Notes: a model not told the origin generated them from the letters alone. Counted from the first letter of the stretch, positions 25,797 through 35,403 are shown. The stretch: 64,000 nt of DNA from Bradyrhizobium sp. 141 (GCF_023074055.1 NZ_JADPKR010000108.1:124001-188000), one strand, 5' to 3'. Made by a program: numbers and translations.

Positions 25797-26502
25797 CCTG
25801 CTCGCGATCGATTCACTGCGTGCCGGCTACGGCGAGGCGGTGGTGCTGCCGAAGATGAGCTTGCGCCTCGCGGAAGGGCAGGTGCTGGCGCTGCTCGGCC
25901 GCAACGGCACCGGCAAGACCACGCTGATCAATTCGATCGTCGGCGTCACCCGCCGCTTCTCCGGCACTGTCGCGCTCGCCGGCACCGATGTCACTTCGCT
26001 CCGGCCCGACCAGCGCGCGCGCGCCGGCATCGGCTGGGTGCCGCAGGAGCGCAACATCTTCCGCTCGCTCACCGTCGAGGAGAACATGACCGCGGTGGCG
26101 CAGCCCGGTCCCTGGACGGTCGAGAAGGTCTACGAGATGTTCCCGCGACTGAAGGAGCGGCGGAGCAATTTCGGCAATCAGCTCTCCGGCGGCGAGCAGC
26201 AGATGCTGGCAATCGGCCGCGCGCTCACCCTCAACCCGAAAGTGCTGCTGCTGGACGAGCCGACCGAGGGCCTCGCCCCGATCATTGTCGAGGAACTGCT
26301 CAAGGCGATCGGCACCATCACCCGGGCGGGCGGCATCTGCTCGATCATCGTCGAGCAGAATGCCCAAAAGATTCTGGGGCTGGCCGACCGCGTTGTGATA
26401 TTGGAACGCGGAACGATCGTCCACGACGCCCCCAGCGCCGCGCTGAAGGCCGACCCGTCGGTCCTGGAGCGGCACCTCGGCGTCGCAGGGGCGGCCCACT
26501 AA
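25789..26502 (+). CDS. livF: HAAT-family ABC transporter ATP-binding protein LivF (second system)
   Basis: A 237-residue ATPase with Walker A GRNGTGKTT near residue 38, signature LSGGEQQMLAIGRALTL near 138 and Walker B VLLLDEPTEGLAP. It lacks the basic C-terminal tail seen in the LivF of the first locus. It is the last gene of the operon; a structured repeat (26509-26558) follows immediately after the stop and may define the mRNA end. Confidence 0.91.
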   Translation: MSDLLAIDSLRAGYGEAVVLPKMSLRLAEGQVLALLGRNGTGKTTLINSIVGVTRRFSGTVALAGTDVTSLRPDQRARAGIGWVPQERNIFRSLTVEENMTAVAQPGPWTVEKVYEMFPRLKERRSNFGNQLSGGEQQMLAIGRALTLNPKVLLLDEPTEGLAPIIVEELLKAIGTITRAGGICSIIVEQNAQKILGLADRVVILERGTIVHDAPSAALKADPSVLERHLGVAGAAH

Positions 26503-26508
26503 TTGTCC

Positions 26509-26558
26509 GACGCGTTTTCTTCACGCGAACCGGTACCCACTTCGCTTGAAAGCGCTAT
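26509..26558. repeat. Dispersed structured repeat, copy 2
   Basis: Same element as at 1508-1556, here 50 bases in the same orientation. The right arm reads GAAAGCGC where copy 1 has GAAAACGC; with the left arm GCGTTTTC this changes an A-U pair into a G-U pair in RNA and keeps the hairpin. Confidence 0.75.
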
Positions 26559-26582
26559 AGAAAATATCCAGGGAGTAAGAAA

Positions 26583-27701
26583 ATGCAGCGAACGAAAGCC
26601 CCCTTCCGCGCCGACGAGGTCGGCAGCCTTCTGCGCCCGGCCAAGATCAAGGAAGCCCGCAGCCGTCTCGAGAAGGGCGAGATCTCGGCCGACGATCTGC
26701 GCAAGATCGAGGACATGGAGATCGAGAAGGTCGTGCACAAGCAGGCCTCGGTCGGCCTGAAGCTTGCGACCGACGGCGAATTCCGCCGCTCCTGGTGGCA
26801 TTTCGACTTCCTGGCCAAGCTCACCGGCTGCGAGCTGTTTCATCCGGACGCCGGCATCCAGTTCGCAGGCGTGCAGACCCGGCACGACGCGGTGCGGGTG
26901 ATCGACAAGCTCGACTTTCCCGACGATCACCCGATGCTGGACCATTTCCGTTTCTTGAAGAAGGTCGCCGACCAGGCCCACGTCACCGCCAAGATGACGA
27001 TTCCGTCGCCCGCGGTGCTGCACTTCCGCGGCGGCCGCAAGTCGATCTCCAAGGACGTCTATCCCGATCTCGACGCTTTCTACGAGGACCTCGGCAAGAC
27101 CTATCGGAAAGCCGTGAAGGCATTCTACGACGCCGGCTGCCGCTATCTCCAGTTCGACGACACCGTGTGGGCCTATCTCTGCTCGCAGGAAGAATTGCAG
27201 AAGGCGCGCGAGCGCGGCGACAATCCGGACGGCCTCCAGCAGATCTATGCGCGCATCATCAACTACGCGCTGGCCGAGAAGCCCGCCGACATGGTGGTGA
27301 CGACGCATGTTTGTCGCGGCAATTTCCGCTCGACCTGGATTTCGTCGGGCGGCTATGAGCCGGTCGCCGAGACCATGCTCGCTGGCACCAATTACGACGG
27401 CTACTTCCTCGAATACGACAGCGACCGTGCCGGCGGCTTCGAGCCGCTGCGCTTCCTGCCCAAGGGCAACAAGGTCGTCGTGGTCGGCGTCATCACCTCC
27501 AAGTTCGGCGAGCTCGAGAAGAAGGACGACATCAAGCGCCGCCTGGAAGAGGCCGCCAAGTTCGCGCCGCTGGAGCAGCTCGCACTCTCCCCGCAATGCG
27601 GATTTGCTTCGACGGAAGAGGGCAACATCCTCTCCGAAGAGGAGCAGTGGGCCAAGCTGAGCCTCGCGGTCGAGATCGCGAAGGAAGTGTGGGGTAACTG
27701 A
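26583..27701 (+). CDS. Cobalamin-independent methionine synthase-like protein (MetE C-terminal domain type)
   Basis: A 372-residue protein corresponding only to the catalytic barrel of MetE, without the N-terminal half. The zinc-site pattern is present: H242 and C244 in TTHVCRGNFRSTW and C339 in LSPQCGFAS. The N-terminus (KAPFRADEVGSLLRPAKIKEAR) is typical of the YxjG-like group. Relatives include short core methionine synthases and epoxyalkane:coenzyme M transferases, so the methyl or alkyl donor is uncertain. The position ahead of a methyltransferase-like gene, metK and ahcY supports a role in the methyl cycle. An AGGGAG Shine-Dalgarno precedes the ATG. Confidence 0.83.
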   Translation: MQRTKAPFRADEVGSLLRPAKIKEARSRLEKGEISADDLRKIEDMEIEKVVHKQASVGLKLATDGEFRRSWWHFDFLAKLTGCELFHPDAGIQFAGVQTRHDAVRVIDKLDFPDDHPMLDHFRFLKKVADQAHVTAKMTIPSPAVLHFRGGRKSISKDVYPDLDAFYEDLGKTYRKAVKAFYDAGCRYLQFDDTVWAYLCSQEELQKARERGDNPDGLQQIYARIINYALAEKPADMVVTTHVCRGNFRSTWISSGGYEPVAETMLAGTNYDGYFLEYDSDRAGGFEPLRFLPKGNKVVVVGVITSKFGELEKKDDIKRRLEEAAKFAPLEQLALSPQCGFASTEEGNILSEEEQWAKLSLAVEIAKEVWGN

Positions 27702-27725
27702 GCGCCGCAGCGAGGCCTAACCTCG

Positions 27726-27860
27726 CTCGTGTCCCGGACGCGCTGCAACGCTCTTGCGTTGCTGCGCAGAGCCGGGACCCATGCTGCTAGACTTGCTCTT
27801 CGGAGATGTGGGCCCCGGCTCTGCAGCGCACCGCTGAAGAAGCGCTGCGCCGCGTCCGGG
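27726..27860. repeat. Palindromic intergenic element in a 490-base gap
   Basis: The stretch contains GTGTCCCGGACGCGC at the left and GCGCCGCGTCCGGGGCAC at the right as outer arms, with GC-rich inner hairpins. The rest of the gap (27861-28194) shows no gene that I can support. The promoter for the methyltransferase-like gene should lie there, but I cannot point to one. Confidence 0.6.
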
Positions 27861-28194
27861 GCACGGGAGTATCTCACTTCGCGGCCAGATTGACCTCTCG
27901 CCCGGCAGCATCGACCACGCCCCCCTTATTCCTCGTGGCCGACACACCTCAGCCCGCATCCGCGTCATCATTTGCTGAACCTCCAGACCTGGCGCGCCGC
28001 ATGGCGCGAGAGGGCGGCGAGTTCGCGCCTCCTTCGTCGAGCGCAACTTGGTCGAGCGCGACCGGGCCGGCGCGGTCGCGTCGGCAAAGGCGGACGGCAC
28101 CACGGCGCGACGGGCCCCCGATCTGCTATTCCCTGAGTGGGCAGAATTTGCTAGAACGCAGGTCCCAATCTTCCTGCCCACCGCGTCCCACTCC

Positions 28195-29550
28195 ATGAAA
28201 AACGACGAAATCCTGAGCCAAATCACGGAGTTCTGCCGCAAGGCGGACATGGCGGAATCGACGTTCGGCCGGCGCGCGGTGAACGATGGGAAGCTGGTGC
28301 ATCGCCTGCGTGAGGGCAAACGCATCACCATCGACACGCTGGAGCGGATCCAGGCCTATATGGCGGCATCGATGGCCGGCGGCGTGCCGCCGCCGCGGGG
28401 GCTTCAGGTGCCGCCCGAAAAGCGCGACCCGCGCGGCAATTTCCGCTTCTTCGAGAACCGCCAGAAATACCTGCTGTTCGTCCACACCTGCAGCGAGAAG
28501 CGGGTGGTCGCGGATCGGGTTGCGCTGGAGCTTGCCTCCATCCATCCGCGTCCGCCGGCCCTGCGCATGTTCGACGCCGGCGTCGGCGATGGCACGGTGC
28601 TGGCGCGCGTGCTGCGCGCAACGCATCAGCGCTTTCCGCACATGCCGTTCTACGTCGCCGGCAAGGAGCTCAGCCTGGAAGACCTGCGCCTGACGCTGGA
28701 GAAGGTGCCGGATCGCATTTTCGAGCATCCGGCGTCGGTGTTCGTCTTCACCAACATGTTTTACTCGGAGGCGCCCTGGCTCACGCCGGCATCGCCCGCG
28801 GCGGCGGCTGCGACCGTCTGGCACGAGGTCCCGCTGCGGGGCGCCTCATCCGGCGAGTTCGAGCAGCAGATCGCAGAGCTGAGGCCGTTCCTGGAGCAGA
28901 ACTGGCGCGCCGCGATCAGCCCACGCACCGCCATGCCGCTGTATGAGCGGCCCGTGGTTCTGGTGCTGTATCGCGAGGACCACAGGTTCCTGCTGGATTC
29001 GACCATCCCGCGGCCGGGCCAGACCGAAGCCAATTTCGACCTCGTCATCGCGTCCCAGCCTTACCGGGCCCTGTCCTCGGTCAATTTCCGGGCCAAGCGG
29101 ATCATCGCACCCCTGGCCCGGGCGCTTCGGCCGGGGGGGCGGCTGATCGGTATCCACTCCCACGGCCAGGATCCGGGCATGGAAATGATCCAGGCGATCT
29201 GGCCGGGAGAAAATCCTTTCTCGGTCAGCCGTCATGAGCTACTGCGTGCGGTTAAGTATGAACTTGGATCGGTGGGCCGCGACTTAAATTTTAATGCTTA
29301 CGCGGATAACCGTTCGATCTTCAGGTATGATATGGAAGCGCTGCCCAACGAGGTAACCGGTACGATCGGAACCTCGACGGCCTTTGCAGCGTGGAATGCG
29401 GCGGTGTATGTCGCTCAGATTGAGGACGACCGGTTGACAGAAATGACTCAAAACGGCCGCACTCTGGATGCCGCCAGGGACGTGCTGCGAAAGTACAATG
29501 GGCTCTGGTTTCTCGACGAATCCTACGTCATCTCGCGCCGGCGTGATTGA
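28195..29550 (+). CDS. HTH plus SAM-methyltransferase-like protein upstream of metK
   Basis: A 451-residue protein. Residues 1-65 look like a small DNA-binding domain (MAESTFGRRAVNDGKLVHRL, then REGKRITIDTLERI), a pattern seen in short alphaproteobacterial HTH proteins. From about residue 120 a Rossmann-type methyltransferase core follows, with motif I F126-D-A-G-V-G-D-G133 and downstream FDLVIASQPYRALSS and ALRPGGRLIGIHSHG, the latter typical of the post-II/III region. Substrate unknown. I start at 28195 because the HTH begins there; the longer frame upstream is GC-biased noise. It lies 61 bases ahead of metK, so product SAM synthesis and this enzyme may be linked. Confidence 0.75.
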   Translation: MKNDEILSQITEFCRKADMAESTFGRRAVNDGKLVHRLREGKRITIDTLERIQAYMAASMAGGVPPPRGLQVPPEKRDPRGNFRFFENRQKYLLFVHTCSEKRVVADRVALELASIHPRPPALRMFDAGVGDGTVLARVLRATHQRFPHMPFYVAGKELSLEDLRLTLEKVPDRIFEHPASVFVFTNMFYSEAPWLTPASPAAAAATVWHEVPLRGASSGEFEQQIAELRPFLEQNWRAAISPRTAMPLYERPVVLVLYREDHRFLLDSTIPRPGQTEANFDLVIASQPYRALSSVNFRAKRIIAPLARALRPGGRLIGIHSHGQDPGMEMIQAIWPGENPFSVSRHELLRAVKYELGSVGRDLNFNAYADNRSIFRYDMEALPNEVTGTIGTSTAFAAWNAAVYVAQIEDDRLTEMTQNGRTLDAARDVLRKYNGLWFLDESYVISRRRD

Positions 29551-29579
29551 CACCATCCACAGGTAAACATCGCAAACGC

Positions 29580-29606
29580 CCGCCGTTTAGCGGCGGAACA
29601 AGGGGT
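29580..29606 (+). promoter_or_regulatory. Hairpin and Shine-Dalgarno in the metK leader
   Basis: CCGCCG-TTTAG-CGGCGG (29580-29596) forms a perfect 6-base-pair hairpin, followed by AAGGGGT (29601-29606 core) at a normal distance from the metK ATG. It could modulate translation. I could not match it to a known SAM riboswitch pattern. Confidence 0.45.
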
Positions 29607-29611
29607 TACTG

Positions 29612-30808
<1,197 letters not shown>

Positions 30809-30817
30809 GTTCTCTTG

Positions 30818-30860
30818 CGTCATTCCGGGGCGCCGCGACAGCGGCGAACCCGGAATGACG
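30818..30860. repeat. Compact REP-like hairpin between metK and ahcY
   Basis: CGTCATTCCGGG and CCCGGAATGACG are perfect arms, with an inner CGCCGC/GCGGCG hairpin. It fills most of the 74-base gap between the two genes and could act as an mRNA processing or stability site inside the operon. Confidence 0.8.
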
Positions 30861-30882
30861 AGTCAAACAAACAGGAACCCCA

Positions 30883-32304
30883 ATGAACGCGAAGCCCGGC
30901 TTCACCGATTACATCGTCAAGGACATTTCACTCGCCGATTTCGGCCGCAAGGAACTCTCGCTGGCCGAGACCGAGATGCCCGGCCTGATGGCCACCCGCG
31001 AGGAGTACGGCCCGAAGCAGCCGCTGAAGGGCGCGCGTATCGCCGGCTCGCTGCACATGACGATTCAGACCGGTGTGCTGATCGAGACGCTGGCAGCGCT
31101 CGGCGCCGACATTCGCTGGGTCTCCTGCAACATCTATTCGACGCAGGATCACGCTGCCGCCGCGATCGCGGCTGCCGGCATTCCCGTCTTCGCCGTCAAG
31201 GGCGAGACGCTCGCCGAGTACTGGGACTACACCGCAAAACTGTTCGACTGGCACGGCGGCGGTCACCCGAACATGATCCTCGACGACGGCGGCGACGCCA
31301 CCATGTACGTCCATCTGGGTCTGCGCGCAGAGAATGGCGACACCGCCTTCCTCGACAAGCCCGGCTCCGAGGAAGAGGAAGTCTTCTTCGCGCTGTTGAA
31401 GAAGCAGCTCAAGGAAAAGCCGAAAGGCTACTTCGCCGAGATCGCCAAGAGCATCAAGGGCGTTTCCGAAGAGACCACCACGGGCGTGCATCGTCTCTAT
31501 GACATGCAGAAGGCCGGCACGCTGCTGTGGCCCGCGATCAACGTCAACGACAGCGTCACCAAGTCGAAGTTCGACAACCTCTATGGCTGCCGTGAATCGC
31601 TGGTCGACGGCATCCGCCGCGGTACTGACGTGATGATGTCGGGCAAGGTCGCGATGGTCGCCGGCTTCGGCGACGTCGGCAAGGGTTCGGCCGCCTCGCT
31701 GCGCCAGGCCGGCTGCCGCGTCATGGTGTCGGAAGTCGATCCGATCTGCGCGCTCCAGGCCGCGATGGAAGGCTACGAAGTCGTGACCATGGAAGACGCA
31801 GCTCCTCGCGCCGACATCTTCGTCACCGCGACCGGCAACAAGGACATCATCACCATCGAGCACATGCGCGCGATGAAGGATCGCGCCATCGTCTGCAACA
31901 TCGGTCACTTCGACAACGAGATCCAGATCGCCGGTCTGCGTAACCTGAAGTGGACCAACATCAAGCCTCAGGTCGACGAGATCGAATTCCCCGACAAGCA
32001 CCGCATCATCATGCTCTCGGAAGGTCGCCTCGTGAACCTCGGCAACGCGATGGGCCATCCGTCCTTCGTGATGTCGGCCTCCTTCACCAACCAGACGCTG
32101 GCGCAGATCGAGCTGTTCGCCAACAACAAGGACGGCAAGTACAAGAAGGAAGTCTACGTACTGCCGAAGACGCTCGACGAGAAGGTCGCGCGCCTACATC
32201 TCGCCAAGATCGGCGTCAAGCTCACCGAGCTGCGCAAGGACCAGGCCGACTATATCGGCGTGAAGCAGGAAGGCCCGTACAAGTCGGACCACTACCGCTA
32301 CTGA
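30883..32304 (+). CDS. ahcY: Adenosylhomocysteinase (SAH hydrolase)
   Basis: A 473-residue tetrameric NAD-dependent enzyme splitting SAH into adenosine and homocysteine. The family motifs are present: SLHMTIQTGVLIETL near residue 55, the NAD-binding GFGDVGKGSAASLRQAG near 263, FVTATGNKDIITIEHM near 310, and the C-terminal KSDHYRY that completes the neighbouring subunit's site. It has the insert typical of the long bacterial/plant type. It is followed by a strong terminator, so it closes the metK-ahcY operon. Confidence 0.97.
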   Translation: MNAKPGFTDYIVKDISLADFGRKELSLAETEMPGLMATREEYGPKQPLKGARIAGSLHMTIQTGVLIETLAALGADIRWVSCNIYSTQDHAAAAIAAAGIPVFAVKGETLAEYWDYTAKLFDWHGGGHPNMILDDGGDATMYVHLGLRAENGDTAFLDKPGSEEEEVFFALLKKQLKEKPKGYFAEIAKSIKGVSEETTTGVHRLYDMQKAGTLLWPAINVNDSVTKSKFDNLYGCRESLVDGIRRGTDVMMSGKVAMVAGFGDVGKGSAASLRQAGCRVMVSEVDPICALQAAMEGYEVVTMEDAAPRADIFVTATGNKDIITIEHMRAMKDRAIVCNIGHFDNEIQIAGLRNLKWTNIKPQVDEIEFPDKHRIIMLSEGRLVNLGNAMGHPSFVMSASFTNQTLAQIELFANNKDGKYKKEVYVLPKTLDEKVARLHLAKIGVKLTELRKDQADYIGVKQEGPYKSDHYRY

Positions 32305-32327
32305 TCCGACCGCGATTTCGACACAAG

Positions 32328-32356
32328 GGCCCCGGAGCGATCCGGGGCCTTTTTTT
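32328..32356 (+). terminator. Rho-independent terminator of ahcY
   Basis: GGCCCCGGA-GCGA-TCCGGGGCC (32328-32349), a perfect 9-base-pair stem with a four-base loop, followed by seven T residues. It lies 24 bases after the ahcY stop. Confidence 0.95.
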
Positions 32357-32469
32357 GTTGGCCGTTCTTGTGATACGCTCACAGGTAGAGCCAAAACAAG
32401 CCCGCCACTTCTGCAGTGGGCGGCCGCTTTTCTCACGTTCATTGTCAGAATGCATAGGGAGGGAATGCG

Positions 32470-32886
32470 ATGTCCAGCGAAGCCAATGTTCAGCTGTTGA
32501 AAGAAGCCTATCGCCGGTGGAACGACAGCAAGGGCGCGAGCGTCGACTATTGGTTCGACAGCGTCATCGGCCCGCAGATAAGTTTCGGCTCGGTCCCGCG
32601 CGGCGCCCAGCCTCTTGCATTCGCCACGGATTACAATGATCGCGCAAAGCTTCGTGGTTACTTCGATGGACTGCTAGCCGAATGGACGATGCAGCACTAC
32701 ACGATGGAGGAATACATAGCGCAAGGAGACGTCGTGGTCGCGCGTGGCTCCACGGCCTGGACCTGCAAGAAGACAGGCAAGACCGCTGAAACGCCCAAGA
32801 TCAACTTCTGGCGCTTCAAAGACGGAAAGGCTGTTGAATATTACGAGTACTTCGACACCAATTGTGTGGTCGAGGCGACCAAGTGA
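32470..32886 (+). CDS. NTF2-like / SnoaL-type protein
   Basis: A 138-residue protein with the compact alpha+beta barrel pattern of the NTF2-like superfamily: LLKEAYRRWNDSKGASVDYW at the start and FWRFKDGKAVEYYEYFDT near the end, where the trailing acidic strand often lines the pocket. Such proteins are small-molecule isomerases, hydrolases or binding proteins; none can be singled out. The flavin monooxygenase-like gene follows after 53 bases on the same strand and may act on the same compound. A GGGAGGG Shine-Dalgarno precedes the ATG. Confidence 0.75.
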   Translation: MSSEANVQLLKEAYRRWNDSKGASVDYWFDSVIGPQISFGSVPRGAQPLAFATDYNDRAKLRGYFDGLLAEWTMQHYTMEEYIAQGDVVVARGSTAWTCKKTGKTAETPKINFWRFKDGKAVEYYEYFDTNCVVEATK

Positions 32887-32939
32887 ATTGAGTTGCAATT
32901 CGGTTTCGCTCTGCCTGATACTTCACCAGGGAGAACGCC

Positions 32940-34406
32940 ATGGCCGAAGTCCAAGAACATTTCGACGTGCTGATCGTCGGTGCCGGCCTGTCCGGCATCG
33001 GCGCGGGCTATCATCTTCAGACCAAGTGCCCGACCAAGAGCTACGTCATCCTGGAGGGCCGCGACTGTATCGGCGGCACCTGGGACCTGTTCCGCTATCC
33101 CGGCATCCGCTCCGACAGCGACATGTTCACGCTCGGCTATTCGTTCAAGCCGTGGACCGATCCGAAGGCGATTGCCGACGGGCCGCAGATCCTGAACTAT
33201 GTGCGCGAGACCGCCGCCGAGAACGGCATCGAGAAGCACATCCGCTTCCGCCACCGCGTCAAGCGCGCGGCGTGGTCGACAAGTGAAGCGCGCTGGACAG
33301 TGGAAGCTGAGCGCATCACGGGCGAGGGCGCGACCGAGCTGGTGCGCTTCACCTGCAGTTTTCTGTTCATGTGCTCGGGCTATTACAAATACGAGGCGGG
33401 CTACACGCCGGAGTTCGAGGGCGCCGCTGATTTCGCCGGCCGTATCGTCCATCCGCAGAAATGGACCGAGGACATCGACTATTCGGGCAAGCGCGTCGTG
33501 GTGATCGGCTCGGGCGCGACCGCGGTGACGCTGGTGCCGGAACTCGCCAAGAAGGCGGCGCAGGTCACCATGCTGCAGCGCTCGCCGACCTATGTCGTAT
33601 CGCGTCCGGCGCAGGATCCCGTCGCCAACAAACTGCGCCGCAATCTGCCGACGCGGCTGGCCTATCATGTCATCCGCTGGCGCAACGTGATGTGGGGGAT
33701 GTTCTTCTTCCAGCTCAGCCGGCGCCGGCCGGACAAGGTGAAGAACCTGATCCTCGGCGGCGTCCGCATGGCGCTCGGCCCCGACTACGACGTCGCGACC
33801 CATTTCACCCCGCGCTACAATCCCTGGGACCAGCGGCTGTGTCTCGTGCCCGACGGCGATTTGTTCAAGGCGATCCGCGAGCAGCGGGCGTCCGTGGTCA
33901 CCAGCGAGATCGACACGTTCACCCGCGACGGGATTCGCCTGAAGGACGGCCGTGAGCTTGCCGCCGACATCATCGTCACTGCGACGGGGCTGGTGCTACA
34001 GGTCGTCGGCGGCCTCGAGGTTACCGTCGATGGCCGTGCCGTCGATTTCGCCAACACGCTGACGTACAAGGGCATGATGTATGCCGACGTGCCGAACATG
34101 GCTTCGGCCTTCGGCTACACCAACGCGTCCTGGACGCTGAAATGCGATCTCACCTGCGAATATGTCTGCCGTCTCATCAACTACATGGACCGGCACAATT
34201 TCCGCCAGTGCATGCCGCACAATGACGACCCCGAGATCACCGCGCAGCCGTCGCTCGATTTCACCTCGGGCTATGTGCAGCGCTCGGTCGCCAGGATGCC
34301 GAAGCAGGGCTCGAAGCAGCCGTGGCGGCTGTACCAGAACTACGCGCTCGACATCGTCACCTTGCGCTTCGGCCGGATCGACGACGGCGTGATGCGATAT
34401 TCCTGA
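32940..34406 (+). CDS. FAD/NAD(P)-dependent monooxygenase, Baeyer-Villiger-like
   Basis: A 488-residue flavoprotein. FAD site GxGxxG is G14-A-G-L-S-G19, followed by the EGRDCIGGTWDLFRYPGIRSD segment typical of FMO/BVMO enzymes. The Baeyer-Villiger fingerprint F-x-G-x-x-x-H-x-x-x-W appears as FAGRIVHPQKWT (F165, H171, W175), with Thr where Pro or Asp is usual. A second Rossmann site, VVVIGSGATAVTLVPELA, near residue 185 binds NADPH. It probably inserts oxygen into a ketone or oxidises a heteroatom. An adjacent NTF2-like gene suggests a small catabolic pair; the substrate is unknown. Confidence 0.87.
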   Translation: MAEVQEHFDVLIVGAGLSGIGAGYHLQTKCPTKSYVILEGRDCIGGTWDLFRYPGIRSDSDMFTLGYSFKPWTDPKAIADGPQILNYVRETAAENGIEKHIRFRHRVKRAAWSTSEARWTVEAERITGEGATELVRFTCSFLFMCSGYYKYEAGYTPEFEGAADFAGRIVHPQKWTEDIDYSGKRVVVIGSGATAVTLVPELAKKAAQVTMLQRSPTYVVSRPAQDPVANKLRRNLPTRLAYHVIRWRNVMWGMFFFQLSRRRPDKVKNLILGGVRMALGPDYDVATHFTPRYNPWDQRLCLVPDGDLFKAIREQRASVVTSEIDTFTRDGIRLKDGRELAADIIVTATGLVLQVVGGLEVTVDGRAVDFANTLTYKGMMYADVPNMASAFGYTNASWTLKCDLTCEYVCRLINYMDRHNFRQCMPHNDDPEITAQPSLDFTSGYVQRSVARMPKQGSKQPWRLYQNYALDIVTLRFGRIDDGVMRYS

Positions 34407-34546
34407 TCGCACCGTCGGCAATGCGTTGTTTTGCGTATACGGCCGCCGGGCTGAATCGGCCAAGCTGGCGGACGGTTAACGCCGGATTTACGGATGAGTC
34501 CTAGCCTGTCTCGGCCGGGGTGACTCGCAAGGCCGAGGTAAGCCCT

Positions 34547-34705
34547 ATGGAAGCCCAGAGAATCGCAGTCGACGCCGTCGTCGCGCTGACCGATTGCGAC
34601 CGCGATGCCGTCATCGCCTTCATCCGCCGTCTTTATCTTGCCGGCGTCACCGACCCCAAGCGCCTGACCTTCAAGGGCCTCCAGGCGTTGTCTACTACAC
34701 GATGA
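34547..34705 (+). CDS. Small hypothetical protein (52 residues)
   Basis: A short gene with an ATG at 34547 and a GAGG-type Shine-Dalgarno. The protein (MEAQRIAVDAVVALTDCDRD, then AVIAFIRRLYLAGVTDPKRL) looks like a compact two-helix unit with plausible amino-acid composition. No family recognised. The upstream GTG at 34520 is an alternative start. It overlaps a 19-codon hydrophobic reading frame by ATGA. Confidence 0.5.
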   Translation: MEAQRIAVDAVVALTDCDRDAVIAFIRRLYLAGVTDPKRLTFKGLQALSTTR

Positions 34706-34761
34706 AATACTCGCCGACGGCGCTGATCCTCGGCCTCATCGTGATGTCGGCGCTGCGCTGA
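34702..34761 (+). CDS. Possible 19-residue membrane peptide overlapping the preceding small gene
   Basis: The frame ATG at 34702 overlaps the preceding stop as ATGA and encodes MKYSPTALILGLIVMSALR. One hydrophobic helix with a lysine at the start and an arginine at the end resembles bacterial small membrane peptides. Such a short frame can arise by chance. Confidence 0.3.
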   Translation: MKYSPTALILGLIVMSALR

Positions 34762-34860
34762 TCTCGCGTTTGCTTACGTAGAGTGGATCGGCGGAGTGCA
34801 ATCCACCGCAGCGTTGCCTCGGTATTGGCGGATTGCAGCGAAGCACGCTGTCGGCACTGT

Positions 34861-35403
34861 CTAGTGATGGTGTTTGTGCCCTGCGGAGCCATCAGGGTGC
34901 TGATAGCCCCGCAGCTCTGCGTATTTTTGCATTTGGCTCTGATTAAGCAAGGCAGCGGTCGACAGGTGATATTTGAGGTGGCTCTCGCGAAGCCGACCCT
35001 GCGTTTCCGAAATGGCAACGAGGCTCGCCTTGAGCGAGTCCGGCGTCACTGCACGGGCGAAGAATAGGTGATCCAGCTCCCTCTCTTGCTCGACGAGCTT
35101 GTTGCCGAGGGGGACCGTCTCTTGCTTCATCGAATCGAACAGGCGCTGCACCTCGGCACGTTGATCCGCGGTCAGGTCGAGGCGATCACCGAGCTCGAGA
35201 ACGTGACTGGGACCGGGATATCCATTGAGTTCAGCGGCAAGCGCCAGGCCCATACCGCGTCCGGTCTGGAGATCGTCGACCTGCTGGTGCGATAGCGCCT
35301 TGATGGGGCGCTGCTCGAGGCCGGCATAGGGCTTGCTGGACTGCGCGCTGGCGGCGTTGCAGGTGACGACAAGCGTGACCGCAAGCAGGAGAAGGCGTCT
35401 CAT
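34861..35403 (-). CDS. Spy/CpxP-like periplasmic protein with histidine-rich tail
   Basis: A 180-residue protein with a signal peptide (MRRLLLLAVTLVVTC, cleavage near NAASAQ). The mature protein is helical; LDLTADQRAEVQRLFDSMKQ near residue 75 fits the LTxxQ-type motif of Spy/CpxP chaperone-like and metal-sensor proteins. The C-terminus ends SAGHKHHH, a natural His-rich tail that could bind metal. It converges on the small ORFs and diverges from the SnoaL-like gene. Function beyond the fold group is unknown. Confidence 0.68.
   Translation of the reverse strand: MRRLLLLAVTLVVTCNAASAQSSKPYAGLEQRPIKALSHQQVDDLQTGRGMGLALAAELNGYPGPSHVLELGDRLDLTADQRAEVQRLFDSMKQETVPLGNKLVEQERELDHLFFARAVTPDSLKASLVAISETQGRLRESHLKYHLSTAALLNQSQMQKYAELRGYQHPDGSAGHKHHH

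Noticed and set aside
29551..29611. Known SAM riboswitch before metK
   Set aside because: The leader is only 61 bases and shows a single hairpin; I could not fit the pseudoknot pattern of SAM-II or SAM/SAH classes.
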